From Kitasatospora sp. NBC_01250 (lineage in GTDB: Bacteria > Actinomycetota > Actinomycetes > Streptomycetales > Streptomycetaceae), in NCBI RefSeq assembly GCF_036226465.1, contig NZ_CP108476.1:1178001-1242000 (forward strand): 64,000 nucleotides of DNA, in the 5' to 3' direction. A model generated the notes under the pieces. It saw only the letters and a program-made list of their open reading frames with translations. It had not been told where the DNA came from and made no database searches. This document shows positions 44,163-53,100 of the stretch, in pieces; the stretch's first letter is position 1, and each line of letters begins with the position of its first letter. Both the position numbers and the translations under genes were made by a program.

Positions 44163-44603
44163 ATGCGACGGATCCTCACCAAGTTCAGTGGTCTCGCGGC
44201 GATCTCGATGCTCGCCCTGGCCGTGGCCCAGCCGGCCCAGGCGGCCCAGGCGAGCGCGGCGCCGGCCTACTTCGAGTTCACCGACAGCACGCAGCAGACC
44301 TTCGTCTTCAAGCTCACCGACCAGGGCAAGATCCAGCAGGCCCGGAACATCCTGGCCGGCACGGAGACGGAGCGGACCCAGGTCATCGGGAAGGTCGTCA
44401 AGACCCCCGCCCCCTACAACAAGCCCTGGAAGTACCAGCTCGACCCGGACTCGGTCTCCTTCTTCGGGATGGCCGTCGAGGCGTGCGACTCGAACATGGT
44501 CTACCTGGGCCAGCACCTCAACGAGGTGGGCGGCGCCTTCCTGCCCGGCTCCACCTGGTGTGACTGGGGCTCGAAGCTGACCCGCGAGGTCACCCCGCAG
44601 TAG
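44163..44603 (+). CDS. small secreted BP74-like protein
   Basis: The ATG follows GGAGGTGCTGAC. The 146-residue product has a signal peptide (LAAISMLALAVAQPAQAAQA) and a mature domain of about 110 residues: YFEFTDSTQQTFVFKL, DQGKIQQARNILAG, PYNKPWKYQLDPDSVSFF, HLNEVGGAFLPG and a Cys pair (EACDSN, WCDWG) that may form a disulfide. This pattern resembles the BP74 domain of a Dictyostelium calmodulin-binding protein, also found in secreted bacterial proteins. The match is from memory of the pattern, and the function is unknown. Its last 14 bases overlap the convergent CoA transferase gene. Confidence 0.65.
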   Translation: MRRILTKFSGLAAISMLALAVAQPAQAAQASAAPAYFEFTDSTQQTFVFKLTDQGKIQQARNILAGTETERTQVIGKVVKTPAPYNKPWKYQLDPDSVSFFGMAVEACDSNMVYLGQHLNEVGGAFLPGSTWCDWGSKLTREVTPQ

Positions 44604-45861
44604 CCGACGACCCCCCGAGCGCCCCGGCCGCACGCAGGGCGGTGATCCGCTCGGGCGGGTAGCCGAGTCCGCGCAGCACCGGCTCGGTGTGCTCGCCCAG
44701 CGCCGGTACCGGGCCCATCGGCAGCTCGACGCCGGCGAAGTCGAACGGCGGCAGCAGCCCGCGGATCTCCCCGGCCGGGGTCGCCACCGGGCGCCAGCGG
44801 TCCCGGGCGGCCAGTTGCGGGTGTTCCAGCAGGTCGCCGACGTCGTTCAGCCGGGCCGAGGCGATGGCCAGTGCGTCCAGGAGCTTGATCACCTCCGGCA
44901 CGGTCATCGTCACGGTCCGCCCGGCCACCAGCGCGTCGACCTGCCGCCGGCGGCGCACCCGCTCGACGTTGGTCGCCCAGTCGGGGTGCTCCGCGAGTTC
45001 GGGGCGGGCCAGAAAGTGCTCGGCGAACCTGGCCCACTCGCGGTCGTTCTGAATGCCGATCAGCACCTCCTGCTCGTCGGCCGTGGGGAACGCGTCGTAG
45101 GGCGCGATGCCCGGGTGGGACAGGCCCGCCCGGCCCGGCGAGCGGCCGGTCCCCTGGGTGTGGTGCAGTTGGTGGCCCATCCACTCCGCCGTCGCCTCGA
45201 ACATCGAGATCCCGACCGCGCTGCCCTGCCCACTGCCGGCCCGGCCGACCAGCGCGGCCAGCGTGCCCGACAGGGCGTACATGCCGGCGGCGATGTCCGA
45301 ACTGGGCACGCCGGTCTTGGCCGGCTGCTCGGGCGTACCGGTGAGCGAGACCAGCCCCACCTCGCCCTGGATCAGCATGTCGTAGGCGCGTTTGTCCTGG
45401 TAGGGCCCGCCGGAGCCGTAGCCGGAGAGGTCCACCGTGATCAGCCGCGGGTGCCGGGCGCGCAACTCGACGGCGCCGAAGCCGAGTCGGGCGGCGGCCC
45501 CGGGAGCCAGGTTCTGCACGAAGACGTCCGCGCCCGCCACCAGGTCGGCGAGCACGGCCCGGCCCCCGGGTGTCCGCAGGTCGAGGGTGATCGACTCCTT
45601 GCCCCGGTTGAGCCAGACGAAGTGGCTGGCCAGTCCCCCGACGCTGCGGTCGTAGCCGCGTGCGAAGTCGCCGCCGTCGGGCCGCTCGATCTTCACCACC
45701 CGGGCGCCGAGGTCGGCCAGGTGCCGGGTGGCCAGCGGCGCGGCCACCGCCTGCTCCAACGCGACCACCGTGACGCCCGCCAACGGCAGCGACTGCGGCT
45801 GCGGCAGCGGCAGCGGCAGCGGCAGCGGCTGAGACATTGGCTGAGCCAGCGGCTGAGACAT
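44590..45861 (-). CDS. CaiB/BaiF family CoA transferase
   Basis: The 423-residue protein is a class III CoA transferase: LPLAGVTVVALEQAVAAPLATRHLADLGARVVKIE is the typical start (landmarks VVALEQAVAAP and VVKIERPDGGD), with the catalytic Asp in KRAYDMLIQGEVGL and GMFA-like and SLFE-like motifs (GISMFEATAEWM). It moves CoA between organic acids; the substrate is not clear. The first 28 residues are a low-complexity Pro/Gln/Leu tract from a CGGCAG microsatellite. The start follows GGGAGGGGG. Confidence 0.85.
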   Translation of the reverse strand: MSQPLAQPMSQPLPLPLPLPQPQSLPLAGVTVVALEQAVAAPLATRHLADLGARVVKIERPDGGDFARGYDRSVGGLASHFVWLNRGKESITLDLRTPGGRAVLADLVAGADVFVQNLAPGAAARLGFGAVELRARHPRLITVDLSGYGSGGPYQDKRAYDMLIQGEVGLVSLTGTPEQPAKTGVPSSDIAAGMYALSGTLAALVGRAGSGQGSAVGISMFEATAEWMGHQLHHTQGTGRSPGRAGLSHPGIAPYDAFPTADEQEVLIGIQNDREWARFAEHFLARPELAEHPDWATNVERVRRRRQVDALVAGRTVTMTVPEVIKLLDALAIASARLNDVGDLLEHPQLAARDRWRPVATPAGEIRGLLPPFDFAGVELPMGPVPALGEHTEPVLRGLGYPPERITALRAAGALGGSSATAG

Positions 45862-45915
45862 GCGACCCCCTCCCGAACGTCGGCCTCCCCCAGCCCTACC
45901 CCCCGAACGCCCGGC

Positions 45916-46473
45916 TCAGTCGGTCGACCAGTGCGTCGAGGGCAGGTGCAGCACGAGCAGCGCCAGCCCCGCGAGCGTCACGTTGCGGATCGCGGCGTCC
46001 AGCCCGTTCCAGGCCTTGGACTGCCACATCGCGAACCACTCGCCGCCGATCGCGATGAATCCGACCCCGAAGAGCACCAGCATCATCAGCAGCCCCAGCG
46101 TGCTCACCCGCCGCACCCGGGTGAACTCCCGCCGCCGCAGCGCGGGCACCCACCAGGCCGTCGCCACCAGGAGCAGCAGCGCGGCCAGCGCCTCCCAGAC
46201 GATGATCAGGACGTACCCGGCGTCCTGCAGCGCGGGCGAGGTGATGGCCCGCCACATCAGGTTCCGGTCGTGGAAGGTGGTGTCCATCGCGAGCACGTGG
46301 TGGACGAACTGCTGGTTGGTGCCGAAATCGGTGATGTTGCCGAAGACCACCAGGAGCAGGTAGAGCGCCACCGTCGCGGTCAGCACGGCCGCCGCCACCG
46401 GCAGCGTGCCCAGCGTGAGCGCACCCTCGCCGACGGTGCGGGTGCGGGCGTGGGTGGTTCCGGTCGCCGGCAT
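45916..46473 (-). CDS. DUF2165-type small integral membrane protein
   Basis: The ATG at 46473 follows GGGAGG; a longer frame starts upstream without a ribosome site. The 185-residue protein has four hydrophobic helices and the DUF2165 landmarks FGNITDFGTNQQFVHHVLAMDT, WRAITSPALQ and GGEWFAMWQSKAWNGLDAA (only fragments quoted). The function of this family is unknown. It lies between the CoA transferase and a SpoIIE phosphatase gene on the same strand and may be co-transcribed with the former. Confidence 0.8.
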   Translation of the reverse strand: MPATGTTHARTRTVGEGALTLGTLPVAAAVLTATVALYLLLVVFGNITDFGTNQQFVHHVLAMDTTFHDRNLMWRAITSPALQDAGYVLIIVWEALAALLLLVATAWWVPALRRREFTRVRRVSTLGLLMMLVLFGVGFIAIGGEWFAMWQSKAWNGLDAAIRNVTLAGLALLVLHLPSTHWSTD

Positions 46474-46584
46474 GCCGGGCCTCCCAGGTGGGTCGGGGTC
46501 GCTCCGTACGGTAGCCGATCGGTCGCCGACGGACACGGCGGCGGCACCGAGGTCATGCCCCTCAGTGGTGCGCGGTCACCGAGG

Positions 46585-47766
46585 TCACGCCCCGGGCGGT
46601 GCGCGGTGGTCATGCCCCTGGTGGTGCACGATCCGGCCGAGCTGGCGGCCCAGTTCGGGCCCGGCGGCGCGGTGGAGCGCGATCAGGGCGGCGTCGTCGC
46701 CCAGGTGACCGCCGGCGTGCGCGAGCAGGTCGCGGCGCAGGTGGTGCAGCAGGGCCTCGGTGCCGAGCCCGGTCCACTGGGCGGCCCGCTCGGCCAGGGG
46801 GTAGAAGCGCCCGTCCCGGTCGCGGGCCTCCACCACGCCGTCGGTGAACAGCAGCAGGGTGTCGCCGGATTCGAAGGCGGCAGTGTGCACGCTGTGGTCG
46901 GCCGGCCCCAGCGGACCGATCCCCAGCGGCGGCGAGGGGTAGAGCCCGGCGACGGGCGCGGCCCTGTCCCGGCGCAGCAGCAGCGGTACCGGGTGGCCGC
47001 AACTGGTCAGCCGCAGCACCGGCTCCTCCTCGGGGATGTCCAGCAGCAGCGCGGTGATGAAGTGCTCCACCAACTCGCCGTCCACCTCGGCGGCCTCGGC
47101 GAAGTAGCGGCGCACGCTGCGGTCCAGGGCGGCGGCCAGCTCGGGCAGGGTGCCGTACTGGTACACGGCCTCGCGGAAGGCGCCGAGCAGCGCGGAGGCC
47201 TCACCGATGGCGGCCAGGCCCTTGCCCCGGACGTCGCCGATGATGACCCGGACCGTGCTCCCGGTGCGGGTCGCCGCGTACAGGTCGCCGCCGATCCGCG
47301 CCTCGTGCTCGGCGGCCAGGTAGCGACTGGCGATCCGCAGCGGGCCGAGCCGGTGCGGGAGCGGGCGCAGCAGCACGGCCTGTGCGGCCTCGGCCACCGA
47401 GCGCACCCGGGCCAGCTCCTCCCGGCGTCGCTCGCGGACCCGGCAGAAGAAGACGATGAAGGCGGAGAGCACCGCGAGGGCGGCGATCTGCACCATCACG
47501 TTGCGCGAGGTGAGCACCCCGAAGTGCAGACCGATCCAGGCCTGCGCCCCCACCGCCAGGAGGCCGATCAGCGCCGTGAGCCGGGGCCCGGCGAAGGAGG
47601 CGGTGATCGCGGGCGCGATCACCAGCAGCGGGCCCAGGTGCACGTCCGCTGGCACCGCGAGGTCGACCAGGGTGATCACCGCGATCAGCACGAGCGGAAT
47701 GGCCACCAGCGCATGGCTCGACCGCCATGGCTGCCCGCCGCCGGCGAGGCGCTGCCGCAGACCCAT
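46585..47766 (-). CDS. membrane PP2C/SpoIIE-type protein phosphatase
   Basis: The 393-residue protein has about three to four membrane helices in its first 110 residues and a C-terminal SpoIIE phosphatase domain: GGDLYAA, VIIGDVRGKGLAAI, TALLLDIP, SCGHPVPLLL, LLLFTDGVVEARD and LGDDAALIALH. It should dephosphorylate an anti-anti-sigma factor in a partner-switching system; no partner is encoded here. The start at 47766 follows GGAAGAC. It ends near the DUF2165 gene. Confidence 0.88.
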   Translation of the reverse strand: MGLRQRLAGGGQPWRSSHALVAIPLVLIAVITLVDLAVPADVHLGPLLVIAPAITASFAGPRLTALIGLLAVGAQAWIGLHFGVLTSRNVMVQIAALAVLSAFIVFFCRVRERRREELARVRSVAEAAQAVLLRPLPHRLGPLRIASRYLAAEHEARIGGDLYAATRTGSTVRVIIGDVRGKGLAAIGEASALLGAFREAVYQYGTLPELAAALDRSVRRYFAEAAEVDGELVEHFITALLLDIPEEEPVLRLTSCGHPVPLLLRRDRAAPVAGLYPSPPLGIGPLGPADHSVHTAAFESGDTLLLFTDGVVEARDRDGRFYPLAERAAQWTGLGTEALLHHLRRDLLAHAGGHLGDDAALIALHRAAGPELGRQLGRIVHHQGHDHRAPPGA

Positions 47767-47975
47767 GTCTTCCACTGTGCGCCGTCCCGGGGCAGCGGAC
47801 GAGCGGACGGGCACGAGCAGGCGGGCAGGCGGGCATGCGGGCAGGCGTGGACGAGCGGGCGGACGGGCGGACAGGCGAGCGCGAGCGCGGGCGCGGGCGG
47901 CCGTCGGGCGAAGGGGCGAGGATGAAGGGAGAGGTGAGCCGCACCGGCAGCGCCCCGACGAACCTGGAGGGCGAG

Positions 47976-48200
47976 ATGAGCGACGACCCACGCATCGGCA
48001 CCCCCGGCACCTACGAGTTCTCCGCCCCGGACGGCGTCCTGGACGTCGAGTGGATCGGCCTGGACCCCATGGCGTGCGCCCGGGCCCGGGCGCACGCCGA
48101 GCGGGTGGAGGGCGGCAGCGGCGGCGAGTACGTGGTCACCCAGATCCGGCGGCGGGCCGCGAACGGCTGGCACGTCGTCCCACGGGACACCGCGGGCTGA
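47976..48200 (+). CDS. small hypothetical protein
   Basis: The ATG at 47976 follows CTGGAGGGCGAG. The 74-residue acidic protein reads MSDDPRIGTPGTYEFSAPDG and ends WHVVPRDTAG; it has no Cys, signal peptide or membrane segment. Coding-type third-position GC and a good ribosome site support it. The family is not recognised. It is divergent from the SpoIIE phosphatase gene and convergent with the DUF3048 gene. Confidence 0.6.
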   Translation: MSDDPRIGTPGTYEFSAPDGVLDVEWIGLDPMACARARAHAERVEGGSGGEYVVTQIRRRAANGWHVVPRDTAG

Positions 48201-48260
48201 GCCAAAGCGTCCGGGAGCCGAAGCGCCCAGGCCCCGAAGCGTCCACGCGCCCCGGAGCGT

Positions 48261-49316
48261 TCAGGAGGGCGCGAGCACCACCCAGACCTGGCCCGGATGG
48301 AAGTCCATCGGCTGCCCGTCGGGCTGGGTGAAGGTGGTCGGGCTGGCGTCGGTGGGCCGCGACCAACTGGCGTCGTAGGCCTTGCCGTCCCGCAGCACCG
48401 TGGCGCTGCCGCTGCCCACCGTCGGGGCGTAGGGCGACGGGACGCCCGGGGAGTCCTCGAAGCCGCGCGGCGAGGTGGTCTCGGCGACGTGCTGGATCAC
48501 CACGGTCGGTGCGCCCATCTGCCCGGCGTCGGTCGTCCGGGCCGGTTTGCCGTCCATCGAGACCAGCCACTTCTGCTCCTGCTGCGACCAGTCGAAGCTG
48601 AACTTCGCAGCCGGGAAGCCGACGTTGACGGTGCTCTCGGCCTGCCCGCCGGCCGGCGCGGGACCGAACCGGAAGCCGATGTCCTGGGCCTGCGCGGAGT
48701 CGGGGTAGGCCGCCAGGATGCTGCTCGGGCGCACGAAGAGGTTGTACGGCGCCACTCCAGGGCCCCGGAAGTACGAGGAACCGGCCTGTGTGGCCGAGGC
48801 GTTGAAGATGTTCGCGTCCGCCAGCACGGGCAGGAACCTGGTCAGCGCGCCGGAGTAGGCGAAGGCCACCTTCCCGTACTGTTCGAGGATCGGCAGATCC
48901 GACTCGCGGGCGCTGCGCACGGGTCCGACCACCGAGGGGAAGTGGTTGGCGTCGAAGACCGCCAGGAAGCGGGTGATGCCGCCCTCCACCTCGATCGTGT
49001 AGACCACGTCGGCGGAGTTGATCCCGGTCTGCGGGCGGGCGTTGACGATGTTGTCGATCTTCACCGCGACGATCCGGCCCTCCGGCTGGTCGAGCCCGGT
49101 GAGCGGGGCGACCCCGTTCGGCGAGCCGGACGGCGGCGCCGTCGGGGCGCCGGAGGGCGGGCCGGACGCCGTCGGGGAGGAGACCGCGGTGGGGTGGCCA
49201 CCGCCGCCGCTGATGGTGGCCAGCGCCGTGCCGACACCGATGGCGACCAGCGGAACGCTGACCACCGCGACCTTCCCCGCCGTCGAACGGCGCTCCCACC
49301 ACTGTCTGAGCCCCAT
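48261..49316 (-). CDS. DUF3048 (YerB-like) membrane-anchored protein
   Basis: The ATG at 49316 follows GGGAGGCTAC. The 351-residue protein has an N-terminal membrane anchor (VAVVSVPLVAIGVGTALATI), a Ser/Pro/Gly linker and a DUF3048 domain: VAVKIDNIVNARPQTGINSADVVY, ITRFLAVFD, VGPVRSARESDLPI, with C-terminal FSFDWSQQEQKW and WVVLAP (fragments only). The family is common in Gram-positives as lipoproteins or anchored proteins with unknown function. Transcribed alone. Confidence 0.85.
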   Translation of the reverse strand: MGLRQWWERRSTAGKVAVVSVPLVAIGVGTALATISGGGGHPTAVSSPTASGPPSGAPTAPPSGSPNGVAPLTGLDQPEGRIVAVKIDNIVNARPQTGINSADVVYTIEVEGGITRFLAVFDANHFPSVVGPVRSARESDLPILEQYGKVAFAYSGALTRFLPVLADANIFNASATQAGSSYFRGPGVAPYNLFVRPSSILAAYPDSAQAQDIGFRFGPAPAGGQAESTVNVGFPAAKFSFDWSQQEQKWLVSMDGKPARTTDAGQMGAPTVVIQHVAETTSPRGFEDSPGVPSPYAPTVGSGSATVLRDGKAYDASWSRPTDASPTTFTQPDGQPMDFHPGQVWVVLAPS

Positions 49317-49409
49317 CAGTAGCCTCCCGCCTGCCGAGCGGTCCGTGTCCCCCACTCCAGACTGCTCGTGCTCCCCGCCGCCGTCCATCTCTGGCGCAGG
49401 ACCCGGGTC

Positions 49410-50426
49410 TCAGCCCCCGACCTCGCGGCGCAGCCGGCCCGCCGTGGTGCCGAGGCGGTCACGGAGCAGGGTGGCCAAGGTGGTGGCGTTCTCGTAGCCG
49501 ACCCGGCGGGCGACGGTCTCGATCGGCAGGTCGGTCGTGCGCAGCAGGTGGGCGGCCTGTTCGAGGCGGATGCGCTGGGCGAAGCGCAGCGGGGAGATGC
49601 CGAGGACCCGGTCCAGCGCGCGTTGCAGGGTGCGCTCGCTGGTGGCGAGGGTGCGGGCCGCGTCCGCGATGCGCAGTGGCTGATCGAGGTGCTCGCGGAC
49701 CCAGCGCTCGAAGGCGGCGACGGTCGGGTCGGTGCGGGCGAGGTGCTCAGGGATGGCGTAACTGGCCTGGCTGGGGCGGGAGTCGACCACGAGGTAGCGG
49801 GCGGCGAGATCGGCCAGGGCGGGGCTGCGGTCGCGGACCAGGGCGAGCGCGAGGTCCAGGTGGGCCAGCGCGGCACCGGCGGTGGTGATGCCGGCGGCGC
49901 GGGTGAGCATGCTGCTCTCGTCCAGTGCCACCGCCGGATAGCGCTGTCGGAAGAGCGGGGACAGCCACCAACTGGTTGTCGCGGGAAGCCCGTTGAGCAC
50001 GCCGGCGTCGGCCAGCAGGAAGGTGCCGGTGCAGGCGGCGGCCAGCTCCGTGCCGCCGGCGTGGGTCCGCTCGACCAGCTCGCGGTCGGCGCGCCGCTCG
50101 GGCGCCGCCAGCCAGTCGACGAGCGGGCCCGGCTGCTTGTGGGCGACGCCGGGGACGATCAGCAGCTCGGGCGGGTCGGCCTCCTCGGGCCGGCGCACCG
50201 CCACGGCGTGCCCGGCCGCGGTGCGCACCGTCGCGCCGCCCCCACCGCCGTCACCGCCGTCACCGCCGCGACAGGAGCCCGCCTGCGGGCTGACGCAGGT
50301 CAGCTCCCAGCGCGGCGGTGGCTGCGGGAGCTCGCCGCGCAGCTCGTTGGCCGTCTGGAAGACGTCGAGCACCGAGGCGAGACCGGAGTCGAACACGCCG
50401 TCGAGGACCAGGACCGAGATCTTCAT
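49410..50426 (-). CDS. GlxA-type transcriptional regulator (DJ-1/PfpI plus AraC)
   Basis: The 338-residue protein begins MKISVLVLDGVFDSGLASVLDVF, the start of a DJ-1/PfpI-like domain, with AACTGTFLLADAG (nucleophile-elbow Cys) near residue 130. It ends with an AraC/XylS double helix-turn-helix (LRIADAARTLATSERTLQRAL and LPIETVARRVGYENATTLATLLRD, given as landmarks). A Gly/Asp run (GGDGGDGGGGG) interrupts the first domain. It is divergent from a small monooxygenase gene, which it probably controls. No ribosome site is clear before the ATG. Confidence 0.85.
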   Translation of the reverse strand: MKISVLVLDGVFDSGLASVLDVFQTANELRGELPQPPPRWELTCVSPQAGSCRGGDGGDGGGGGATVRTAAGHAVAVRRPEEADPPELLIVPGVAHKQPGPLVDWLAAPERRADRELVERTHAGGTELAAACTGTFLLADAGVLNGLPATTSWWLSPLFRQRYPAVALDESSMLTRAAGITTAGAALAHLDLALALVRDRSPALADLAARYLVVDSRPSQASYAIPEHLARTDPTVAAFERWVREHLDQPLRIADAARTLATSERTLQRALDRVLGISPLRFAQRIRLEQAAHLLRTTDLPIETVARRVGYENATTLATLLRDRLGTTAGRLRREVGG

Positions 50427-50485
50427 GGCGGAAACGGTAAGGGATGTGTCGTTTCCGCCACTGAGCGGGACACCCATCCCGCTCA
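50427..50485. promoter_or_regulatory. two perfect dyads in the GlxA/monooxygenase spacer
   Basis: GGCGGAAACG (50427-50436) pairs with CGTTTCCGCC (50450-50459), touching the regulator's start codon. TGAGCGGGA (50462-50470) pairs with TCCCGCTCA (50477-50485). Both are exact and lie in a 104-base divergent spacer, so they are strong operator candidates for the GlxA-type regulator. Confidence 0.65.
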
Positions 50486-50530
50486 TAGGTTGGTCACATC
50501 AAGCCAAGCACCTGAAGGGACCACCTCCTC

Positions 50531-50839
50531 ATGACCACCTCCGCCACCCACCGCGTCGGCCTGCTCGTCCGCCTCGAGGCCAAGCCGGAGCACGCCGAGG
50601 AGCTCGGCGAGTTCCTGGCCGGCGCCCTCCCGCTGGCCCAGGCGGAGCCCGGCACCAACGCCTGGTTCGCGCTGCGCCTGGGCCCGACCACCTTCGGCAT
50701 CTTCGACACCTTCGGCGACGACGCGGGCCGCAAGGCCCACCTGGACGGACCGATCGCCGCCGCCCTGATGGCCGAGGCACCCCGACTGCTGGCGAGCGCC
50801 CCGGAGATCGTGCCGGTGGACGTGCTTGCGGCGAAGTAG
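50531..50839 (+). CDS. ABM-type monooxygenase (small dimeric alpha+beta barrel)
   Basis: The 102-residue protein has the antibiotic-biosynthesis-monooxygenase fold pattern: RVGLLVRLEAKPEHAEELGEFL, then the central WFALRLGPTTFGIFDTF and a helix with AHLDGPIAAALM (fragments). Members are cofactor-free quinol or polyphenol oxygenases or heme-degrading enzymes; no heme-type signature was seen. It starts with ATG at 50531 near AAGGGACC. Paired divergently with a GlxA-type regulator, it may be induced by a reactive or aromatic compound. Confidence 0.82.
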   Translation: MTTSATHRVGLLVRLEAKPEHAEELGEFLAGALPLAQAEPGTNAWFALRLGPTTFGIFDTFGDDAGRKAHLDGPIAAALMAEAPRLLASAPEIVPVDVLAAK

Positions 50840-50913
50840 CAGAAGCAGGCCACGCAGCGGTAGCAGGCAACGCCGCAGCAGCAACAGCGGCGGCAGCAAC
50901 AGCACCAACCCGA

Positions 50914-50946
50914 GGGGCCCGGCCGAGATCGCCCCGGCCGGGCCCC
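50914..50946. terminator. bidirectional terminator hairpin
   Basis: A perfect 11-base-pair stem (GGGGCCCGGCC at 50914-50924, GGCCGGGCCCC at 50936-50946) lies between the convergent monooxygenase and GH27 genes. Confidence 0.85.
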
Positions 50947-50966
50947 GTTCCACGCTGCGGACCGGC

Positions 50967-53060
50967 TCAGCTCTGGCTGAAGCCCGAGAAGTCCGCCTCG
51001 CCCGAGGTCCCGTCACTGTGCGAGCTGGTGAAGACGCCCACGTCCTGGGTCGGGTGCACGCCGGGCACCGTGGCGCTGCCGACCTGGGTCCAGGTGCTGC
51101 CGTCCGTCGAGTAGTAGCCGGTGAAGACGGAGCCGCTGCGCACCAGCTTGAGCCAGCTCGGGTACGCGGCGGTGCCGGTGCCCTGGTTGGCCGGGGCACT
51201 GTTGGAGTCCAACTGCCCGCTGCCGGTGCTGTCCCACTGCAGCACGTAGCCCTTGCCCGGGGCCTCGGCCAGGATCACGTAGCCCGCCGAGGCGCCGGGC
51301 TGGGTCAGGTCGTTGCGCACCATGATCCCGGACTTGGCCCAGTCACTGGTGTCGGCCTGGCCGGTGACCTTGACGACCGTCGTGGAGCCGTCGTGCTCGG
51401 CACCCGACTGGTAGACCGTGCTGTACTGGTCGGTGCTGCCCCACAGATCCGCGCCCGCGCCGTCGACGGCGATCGCGTCGCCCTGCTTGCCGAAGACGGC
51501 GCTGTTGTCGGTGAAGGTCTTGAACGGCGCCGCCACCGGGGCGGCGACCTCGACCGGGTTCGCCGAGTCGGCGCTCACACTTCCGCCGCTCCAGTGGGCC
51601 GAGGCGGTGCCGGTGAGGGTGGCGTGGGTGATCGGGGCGGGCAGCGTGGCCGGCGCCGTGACCTGGAAGGCCGCGATCGCCTCATGGCCGCTGGGCACCT
51701 TGCCGAAAGCGGTGCCGGTCAGCGGCCTGACCTGCCACCCGGCCGGAGCGTTCAGCCCCAGCCGCAGGTCACCGACGGCCTGGGCACCGTTGTTGGTGAA
51801 CGTCGCGGTGACGGTGCTGCTCTGACCGGGCGTCTGGTTCGGCACAGTGGTGGCCAGTTGGACGCTCGGCGCGTACGTGCCCGGCGAACTGGTCCTCGCC
51901 ACGCGGTACATGACCGTGCCGTGGGCCGGGACGGAGGCACTGATGGTGCCCGCGCTCTCGGTGGTCCGGTGCGCCCACAGGTCCCGCAGCGTGTAGCCGT
52001 GGGCGCCGGGCAGGCCGACGGCGGCGGCCGTGGTGGAGATGACGGCCGGGGCGGCGTTCTCGTTGAAGAGGGTCACCGCCACGCTGCCGTCCGCCAGCGG
52101 CTTGGCCAGCACGTCCAGACCGCCGGCCAGCGTCACCGGGGTGCCCTGGCGGCCCAGTTTGTCCTGGTCGACCGCGATCACCTCGCGGTTGCCGTAGTCG
52201 GCCAGCGTGTCGGTGCTCGCGGTGGTCAGGTCGGTGCCGGAGATCAGCGGGGCGGCCATCTCGGCCCAGAGCGAGAACTCGGAGCGGTCCTCGGTCGCCG
52301 TCATGCCGTTGCCGACCTCCAGCATGTCCGGGTCGTTCCAGGCGCCGGGCCCGGCGGCGGAGGCGAGTTGGACGTTCTGGTGGAAGTTGGACAGCAGGCT
52401 GCCGAAGGAGGCGTTGATGTCACCGGTGGTGCGCCACAGGTTGCCGACGCCCGGGCCCCAACTGGGCACGGACTCCAGGCCCCAGTCACAGAGGCTGTAG
52501 ACGATGGGCCGCCCGGTGGCGGCCAGCGCCGTGCCCATCGCCTGGTAGCGCTGCGGGGCCGGGACGCCCTGGTTGTAGCAGTTGTCGTACTTCAGGTAGT
52601 CGACGCCCCAGGCGGCGAAGTCGCCCGCGTCGGTGGTCTCGTGGCCGAGGCTGCCCGGGTAGCCGGCGCAGGTCTGGGTGCCGGCGCTCTCGTAGATCCC
52701 GAGCTTGAGGCCCTTGGCGTGCACGTAGTCGGCGACGGCCTTGATGCCGCCGGGGAACTTCACCGGGTCAGGGACGAGGTGGCCGCCCGCGTCGCGGCTC
52801 GAACTCATCCAGCAGTCGTCGATGTTGACGTACTGGTAGCCGGCGGCTCGCAGGCCGCTGGAGACGATCTTGTCGGCGGTCTGCTCCACCAGCTTGGCGC
52901 TGACGTTGCAGCCGAAGGCGTTCCAGTCGTTCCAGCCCATCGGCGGGGTGAGGGCCAGCCCGTTGTCCAGGGCGGCGGCGGGCGTGGCGGTCAGTGAGAC
53001 GGTGGCCAGTGGCGCCACCGTCAGGGCAGCGGCGACTAACGCCGCCCAGGTCCTGCGCAT
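50967..53060 (-). CDS. secreted GH27 alpha-galactosidase-type enzyme with NEW3 and C-terminal module
   Basis: The 697-residue protein has a signal peptide (MRRTWAALVAAALTVAPLAT) and a GH27 domain: TPPMGWNDWNAFGCN, YVNIDDCWM, nucleophile Asp in YLKYDNCYNQG, acid/base region RTTGDINAS and WNDPDMLEVGNG. An all-beta C-terminal GH27 domain is followed by a NEW3-type module (TVPNQTPGQSSTVTATF) and a laminin-like module (AKSGIMVRNDLTQPG, GSVFTGYYSTDGSTW). It probably releases alpha-galactose, though other GH27 specificities exist. It begins 40 bases after GH27 gene two and is likely in one operon with it. Confidence 0.88.
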   Translation of the reverse strand: MRRTWAALVAAALTVAPLATVSLTATPAAALDNGLALTPPMGWNDWNAFGCNVSAKLVEQTADKIVSSGLRAAGYQYVNIDDCWMSSSRDAGGHLVPDPVKFPGGIKAVADYVHAKGLKLGIYESAGTQTCAGYPGSLGHETTDAGDFAAWGVDYLKYDNCYNQGVPAPQRYQAMGTALAATGRPIVYSLCDWGLESVPSWGPGVGNLWRTTGDINASFGSLLSNFHQNVQLASAAGPGAWNDPDMLEVGNGMTATEDRSEFSLWAEMAAPLISGTDLTTASTDTLADYGNREVIAVDQDKLGRQGTPVTLAGGLDVLAKPLADGSVAVTLFNENAAPAVISTTAAAVGLPGAHGYTLRDLWAHRTTESAGTISASVPAHGTVMYRVARTSSPGTYAPSVQLATTVPNQTPGQSSTVTATFTNNGAQAVGDLRLGLNAPAGWQVRPLTGTAFGKVPSGHEAIAAFQVTAPATLPAPITHATLTGTASAHWSGGSVSADSANPVEVAAPVAAPFKTFTDNSAVFGKQGDAIAVDGAGADLWGSTDQYSTVYQSGAEHDGSTTVVKVTGQADTSDWAKSGIMVRNDLTQPGASAGYVILAEAPGKGYVLQWDSTGSGQLDSNSAPANQGTGTAAYPSWLKLVRSGSVFTGYYSTDGSTWTQVGSATVPGVHPTQDVGVFTSSHSDGTSGEADFSGFSQS

Positions 53061-53100
53061 ACGGTCTCCAGAATGAGTCGGGATACGGGGGCGAAGATGG

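Noticed and set aside
47800..47920. GGGC(A/G)GGCG-rich stretch as repeat element or gene
   Set aside because: It is low-complexity GC sequence without a stable unit or credible start.
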